Shown here piece by piece: positions 59,086 through 64,000 of a DNA stretch of 64,000 nucleotides; position 1 is the stretch's first letter; the number at the start of each line of letters is the position of its first letter. Location of the stretch: contig CAXXOK010000011.1 of assembly GCA_963664595.2 (NCBI GenBank), positions 434,001-498,000 of the forward strand, in the 5' to 3' direction. A program made the position numbers and the translations under genes. The DNA comes from CAXXOK01 sp963664595 (GTDB lineage Bacteria; Bacillota; Clostridia; Christensenellales; Aristaeellaceae). A model generated the notes under the pieces. The model had not been told where the DNA came from. It worked only from the letters and a program-made list of their open reading frames with translations, and searched no databases.

Positions 59086-59969
59086 CTATTATATAACTAT
59101 GAAAACTCCATAATCGGAGGAACACTGGAATTGTGCCACTAACTCTGCCAAACCTTTGAAATAGGTTATGATGCAGTTTGGATAACGATATCATGCCCCT
59201 TTTTACCCAGTATTTCACCACTGTACCGACTTTTACATTGTTCAGATAAGAACCTTGGATCGATTACGACATCCACCGTTCTTTCCAACGACATCGGAGC
59301 CTTGCATTCACACATGGATATGAAAGTGTAGTCCTTCAATAAAATCAAAGTTGCTGATTTTTTTATCGGATATCTGCTAGTCCGCATACCAAATCGCGAA
59401 TGTTTGTAGCAAGGGTTATGAAGTTCTCAATTGTTATCAACTTCGGAATAACTCTGGACTTTATTCTTAGGCCGGAACTGAGCCCAGACGTACTGTCTGG
59501 CTCATGACCTAGAGATCGGTACTTATAATCCCATTGTGCTTACTAGGAGTCTCAGAAAACAATGTGGAATCGCATTCATTCAATAATCACAAGCATATAT
59601 CTTCTGGAAAATATGCTGAAAGCGTCTCAAACATTGTATTTCACCACACTATGCCTGCAGAGCCTAAACGAGCCTCGAACAACCCAGATGCTGCATTATA
59701 TTATCATTTTCTTAAAATCCATTTCGCCAGAGCTCTTTAACTCTTTGTCCTTTCAACGAATGCTAGTATACCAAACGTGCGCTGCTCTCTACCCCTTTAA
59801 AGAATACAGTACCTTACAGCCTGTCTGGGTACTAAAATCTTGAACTTTGGAAAGGTTTTTTACCAATTTATCGAATATCTATTATTATGCTGGCGTTGAA
59901 AGACCTAAACCAGAGAGCATTGAGATGTTCATGGTTGCACCACCTTATTTTGTTTGGAGAGGGTAATGT

Positions 59970-60694
59970 ATGCATAACAATATGGCAAACATCAATATAC
60001 TGTCCGCGCATGCCGAGGTAGTTTTTACCACTATAGAAAATCAGCGATACATGATCAGGATTTTAATTCTTCTACTATATCTAGTTCTATGATAATTGCC
60101 ACTGAATTCGTAGATACATCATTTTACAATGCAAGCTTTATGGGCACACGTCTAATCAATTCTATGTTTCGATCTTCAAATATGAGCAATGCAGATATCA
60201 TTTCGATTGTATCTTCTGATTGTACATCAAAGTCTGTTTTGACAAAGCTTCAATCGCCGATTCTACATTTACGAACTGCAAATTTGTTCAATGCTTTCAA
60301 GCCATGCGATAAAGGAACCTTGAATGTACTTTTGACGGCTTTGATGTTGAAGATAGTACCATCACACTAAACTCATTTGATCATTGTACTATGAAAGAAG
60401 CATTGCTAGGGGCCTCTTTTTTCTATCAGATTCTTCAAGATGTCATATGGGAAAAGTCATTTTTGGATGCTTACCTCATCAGGTTTTAATTTTGGATTTT
60501 CTATTGATCAAATGAAACAGTGCAATATATCTGTGGAGGCTATTGAAGACTTAAGGAGCAAATACCTTGAAAGAGGCTTGCTGTTAAATGCAGCAATAGT
60601 AGCAATTAATTCGAGTGCCTCTGTCTATGATTTAGCAATCGTGGCATGTTCCTCGACGATTGTTGAGATGGTAAAGCGGAAAATCTTTCATTAA
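59970..60694 (+). pseudogene. Pentapeptide-repeat protein, broken, left arm
   Basis: GGAGAGGGTAATGT precedes ATG 59970. Pieces in shifting frames read MANINILSAHAEVVFTTIEN, then TEFVDTSFYNASFMGTRLIN and SMFRSSNMSNADI (pentapeptide units), then NLECTFDGFDVEDSTITLNS and HCTMKEALLGASFF, and finally CNISVEAIEDLRSKYLERGL. The order is coherent, so a single gene has suffered several frameshifts. Confidence 0.65.
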
Positions 60695-61515
60695 GCCAGA
60701 TAAAGCGATTGTATTAAGCAGCTTAATAAATCGCAATTCATCTGGCTTAAAGAAAGAGTTGCGCTTTACCATCACTATACAATCGTTGTTGGAACCATGC
60801 CATTCGATTGCTAAATCATAGACAGAGGCACTCGAATTAATTGCTACTATTGCTGCATTTAACAGCAAGCCTCTTTCAAGGTATTTGCTCCTTAAGTCTT
60901 CAATAGCCTCCACAGATATATTGCACTGTTTCATTTGATCAATAGAAAAGCTCCAAAATTCCATTCCTGATGTAGGTAATCATCCAGTAAGATGACTTCT
61001 GCCATATGACGTCTTGAAGAATCATAGACCCCAAATAGAGGCCCCTTGCAATGCTTGCTCAATCATAGTACAATGACCACAATGACGTTTAATGTGATGG
61101 TACTATCTGAAACATCAAAACTGTGAAGAGTACATTCAAGGAAAACTTTATCGCATGGCTTGAAAGCATTGATGCTGTTTTTGCCTTATCATTCAACAAA
61201 TAATAAGCCTGTTCGGGAATGTAGTATCGGCAATTGAAGCTTATAACAAAACAGAATAGGACAAATTGTACAAGGAAGAGAAAAAACAATCGAAATGATA
61301 TCTGCATTGCTCATATTTGAAGATCGAAACATAGAATTGATTAGACGTGTGCCCATAAAGCTTGCATTGTAAAATGATGTATCTACGAATTCAGTGGCAA
61401 TTATCATAGAACTAGATATAGTAGAAGAATTAAAATCCTGATCATGGTATCGCTGATTTTCTATAGTGGTAAAAACTACCTCGGCATGCGCGGACAGTAT
61501 ATTGATGTTTGCCAT
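60632..61515 (-). pseudogene. Pentapeptide-repeat protein, broken, right arm
   Basis: Mirror copy of the left-arm gene. Its N-terminal part is open further (VVFTTIENQRYHDQDFNSST, then ISSSMIIATEFVDTSFYNAS) than in the left arm, and its C-terminal part runs SVYDLAIEWHGSNNDCIVMV through the centre of the palindrome. The middle is frameshifted. A consensus of both arms would be needed to rebuild the protein. Confidence 0.65.
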
Positions 61516-63088
61516 ATTGTTATTCAAAACCAATTGCTAAATACTTCCAAACAAAATAAGGTGGTGCAATTCCGTGAATTTGAGAAAAATCTCAAAGTTC
61601 TAATGGTTTAGGTCATTTCAACGCCAGCAAATGTAAGAGATATCTATATAATTGAAGAAGCAAGATCATTTACATCAAGCGTTCAAGATTTTAGTACCCA
61701 GACAAGCATGCTCCATACGAATTGTCATATCCATGCAAAGGGGTTTTCACAGGGTACCAGAGCATTCTTCACTGTCTTGGTATACTAGCATTCGTTTGAA
61801 AGGACAAAGAGTTAAAGCAGCATCTGGCGAAATGGATTTTAAGAAAATCGATAATATAATGCCCATATGCATTTGGGCATAGTTGTTGCAATACATGTGC
61901 ACGTTAACCAGCAATATTTTCCAGACGCTTTCCTTATTTCTTTTTATGTGCTTGATGATATTCAATAACACATTCCTTATAGTTTTCTGAGACTCCTTAA
62001 CACAATGGGATAAATACCGATCTCTAGTCGATTGAGGTAACCTGAGCTCAGACAGTACGGTCTACCCATTGCTCAATAAAGTCTTCATATTTAGTCCGAA
62101 GTTGATAATAATTGAGAACTTCATAACCGTTGCTATGGATATTAGCGATTTGGTATGCGGACTAGCAGATATGATAAAATTATCAGCAAATCCCAACTTA
62201 TTGAAGTACTACACTTTCGTATCCATGTGTGAATGCAAGACTCCGATGTCGTCAGCAACAACAATGGATCCCAGTAATCGATCCAAGGTTCTTATCTGAT
62301 TTATGTATTTGTCAGTATAGTGGTTGACTACTGGCTAAAAAGGGGAGCATGTTATCGTTTCAAACTGCAGTCATAACCTTTTTCAAAGAATTGGCAGATT
62401 TAGTGGCACAATTCCACTGTTGCGCCGATTATTGTGAGTTCATAATCTATATTGAACCAGGTGGATCAATGTCTTTCAAACAATGCGGTACAGAAAAGTA
62501 TGAAGTCCTGGACGATACATACTGTTGATTATAGTATACCAATTGTTTTAGCATGGATTCATCCGCAACATCTGCCATAATGGCCATTGTACTCGATTGG
62601 ACGATAAGCCCCATATGACACTATCGATATCTGAGCATGTGGTATACCAAGCGAAAGCAATGCGACGCTGCTTTGCTGCGAAGATCATACTGGCTGGGTC
62701 ATACCTGTATAAGCCGTAGATATCCACGGACGATATAAATGTGCCGAACCCGATCTAAACGTGGAGATTAGATTGCTTGTTATAAAGGACTTATTGCTTC
62801 GATATTCCAGTGACAAGACACAGTACGTTAATATTGGTTGCCCCAGACTATGCATCCGTGTATATCGAGCTGTAGTGAATCGAAATGGCATCCATAATAT
62901 CTAATATCAGTAATTAGTGACACATATGAGCATCTCTCTCCAACCAGTTGAAATAACTGATAATTAGGAATTATCAGAGCCATAATCGAGCAAAAGCACT
63001 CACAAAAAAAGTATCAAGCAGCAAAGAAAACCCTATAGCGAAACCCTCCAGTTCTCCTCAATGCTGCCAAGCACTGTTAATTTCATTC

Positions 63089-63120
63089 TGTAATGTTTAG
63101 GATAATATAAACATATTACA
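63089..63120. repeat. Inverted repeat upstream of the recombinase gene
   Basis: TGTAATGTTTA (63089-63099) faces TATAAACATATTACA (63106-63120). It directly precedes the recombinase gene and may be an operator or a recombination core. Confidence 0.5.
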
Positions 63121-63135
63121 GGAGTGACTTGAATA

Positions 63136-64000
63136 ATGACATGTCTAGAAGAACAGGTGGCTAACTATATGCAGGTTTGTAAAACGCAGAAACTTTTGTC
63201 TAAGAACAGTCTTCGCGCTTATAAAGTAGATTTCAGGCAATTTATTGAGTATATAGGATCGCAATATCCCGAAGTGCAGAATGTCGCAGATATATCAAAG
63301 GATATGCTTCGCAGCTTTGTCGGGGAACTTTTGTCGAAATATGCTTCCCAAACATGCAAACGAAAAATTGCATGTATTAAAGCGTTTTTCAACCACCTAG
63401 AGTTTGAGGATATTATTGAGGTCAATCTATTTCGCAAAATAAGAATCAAATACAAAGAACCCCAGAGACTGCCAAAAACAATGTCTGAACAAGAAATGGA
63501 GCAGATTTTGAACTTGTTTTATTCAATGGAGGCAAAAGCTCGTTCTTCCCAGGAGAAATTCAGAGCATCACGAGCAGTGGCATGTATTGAACTATTGTTT
63601 GCTACTGGCCTACGTATAGGTGAGTTGTGCCATTTGCGCTCAAATTCGGTTGATTTGAAAGCATTCACTGTTACTGTGATTGGAAAAGGCAACAAGGAAC
63701 GTGTCATCTTCATTGCCTCTCCTGATGTTGTTCTAGCTTTGAAAAAATATCTTTCGATAAAGCAAACTCTCGGTCTTGAATCGCAGTATTTCTTTGTTAG
63801 TCAACATGGGCCACGATATACAGAAGAAGCCGTTCGAGCACTGATCCATAGGACGATTTCTCCATTGTTAAAGCGTAGAATCACCCCTCATATGTTTCGG
63901 CATTCTTTTGCTTCTCTTTTATTGGAGAACGATGTGGATCTTAAAATGATACAAGAGCTGCTTGGACATTCATCAATCACAACAACTCAAATATACATTC
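63136..64000 (+). CDS. Tyrosine recombinase (XerC/XerD-like), 3' end outside the window
   Basis: 288 codons are visible. The N-terminal core-binding domain (LSKNSLRAYKVDFRQFIEYI) is followed by the catalytic domain with Arg in LLFATGLRIGELCHLR, Lys in VIGKGNKERVIF, HxxR in PHMFRHSFASLLLE, His in LLGHSSITTTQIY; the last Tyr is the expected nucleophile, at the window edge. ATG 63136 has GGAG 11 bases upstream. Its size and lack of an arm-binding domain resemble Xer or small transposon recombinases. It flanks the palindrome and could be responsible for, or result from, integration here. Confidence 0.9.
   Translation, partial: MTCLEEQVANYMQVCKTQKLLSKNSLRAYKVDFRQFIEYIGSQYPEVQNVADISKDMLRSFVGELLSKYASQTCKRKIACIKAFFNHLEFEDIIEVNLFRKIRIKYKEPQRLPKTMSEQEMEQILNLFYSMEAKARSSQEKFRASRAVACIELLFATGLRIGELCHLRSNSVDLKAFTVTVIGKGNKERVIFIASPDVVLALKKYLSIKQTLGLESQYFFVSQHGPRYTEEAVRALIHRTISPLLKRRITPHMFRHSFASLLLENDVDLKMIQELLGHSSITTTQIYI

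Larger units (their letters stand above)
58641..62976. repeat. 4.3-kb imperfect palindrome (inverted duplication without spacer)
   Basis: The left arm (58641-60719) is repeated inverted as the right arm (60721-62976). The centre is TTAAGC-A60720-GCTTAA. The outer ends match as TGATAATTCCTAATTATCAG and its inverse. Stretches such as 60500-60640 against 60811-60952 look identical, while others carry many indels, so the right arm is about 180 bases longer. Coding frames inside are broken in both arms. Either a real inverted duplication or an assembly/read artefact. Confidence 0.85.

Noticed and set aside
60440..60694. Small intact gene in the palindrome (CNISVEAIEDLRSKYLERGL)
   Set aside because: The same sequence is the C-terminal part of the broken pentapeptide gene and lacks its own start signals.

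Overview
The window looks like a chromosomal segment of an anaerobic, low-to-mid GC Gram-positive bacterium, probably class Clostridia. Supporting signs are strong AGGAGG-type ribosome binding sites, sugar ABC importers of the LplB/LplC type, split transketolase, RpiR and GntR regulators, XRE switches, BspA-type repeats and a PrdX-like editing protein. No rRNA, tRNA or CRISPR array was found by eye.

Layout. (1) 1-4.4 kb: a sugar/sugar-acid operon (SDR dehydrogenase, two-subunit transketolase, beta-hydroxyacid dehydrogenase, GntR regulator). (2) 4.8-5.9 kb: a secreted repeat protein. (3) 6.4-14 kb: a divergent N-acetylmuramic acid (MurNAc) salvage locus: murQ and a TIM-barrel protein on the minus strand; two ABC permeases, a binding protein, a namZ-like muramidase and an RpiR/MurR-like regulator on the plus strand. 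(4) 14-21 kb: small regulators, an IS256-family element and a decaying patch (proB with a nonsense codon, LysR with an internal deletion) beside intact proX and catA-like genes. (5) 21.4-43.8 kb: the most striking region. A plus-strand operon (HTH protein, Ser/Thr kinase with Sel1 and LRR repeats, ClpB-like double AAA+ ATPase, second Ser/Thr kinase, GrpE-like protein, Hsp70 with an unusual C-terminus, zinc-ribbon/TPR protein, membrane-anchored protein) faces a minus-strand operon with a complete ubiquitin-like toolkit: two E2-like proteins, a ubiquitin-like protein, two JAMM/JAB peptidases, a ThiF/E1-like enzyme, a RING-like zinc membrane protein and two small companions. (6) 44.3-47.2 kb: a broken HEAT-repeat/radical-SAM/SPASM peptide-modification cluster. 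(7) 47.2-48.2 kb: remnants of an integrative element. (8) 48.2-58.4 kb: a duplicated module of ECF sigma factor, PepSY-like anti-sigma and secreted peptidoglycan-binding protein, mixed with small sigma-like proteins and five copies of a 46-nt hairpin element. One module is broken by a second copy of the IS256-family element. (9) 58.6-63.0 kb: a 4.3-kb imperfect palindrome carrying an inverted pair of broken pentapeptide-repeat genes. (10) 63.1 kb to the end: a tyrosine recombinase.

How the parts fit. In region 5 the inferred scheme is that E1 activates the ubiquitin-like protein at its C-terminal glycine, E2s and possibly the RING-like membrane protein attach it, and JAMM enzymes remove it. 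The Hsp70/GrpE-like pair and the Clp-like ATPase would remodel marked proteins, and the kinases would gate the response. Several members have membrane segments, so the site of action may be the inner face of the membrane. All of this is inference from domain content and gene order. In region 3 the scheme is import of a MurNAc-containing sugar, cytosolic trimming by the NamZ-like enzyme and etherase cleavage by MurQ; the sugar kinase and transporter ATPase must lie elsewhere.
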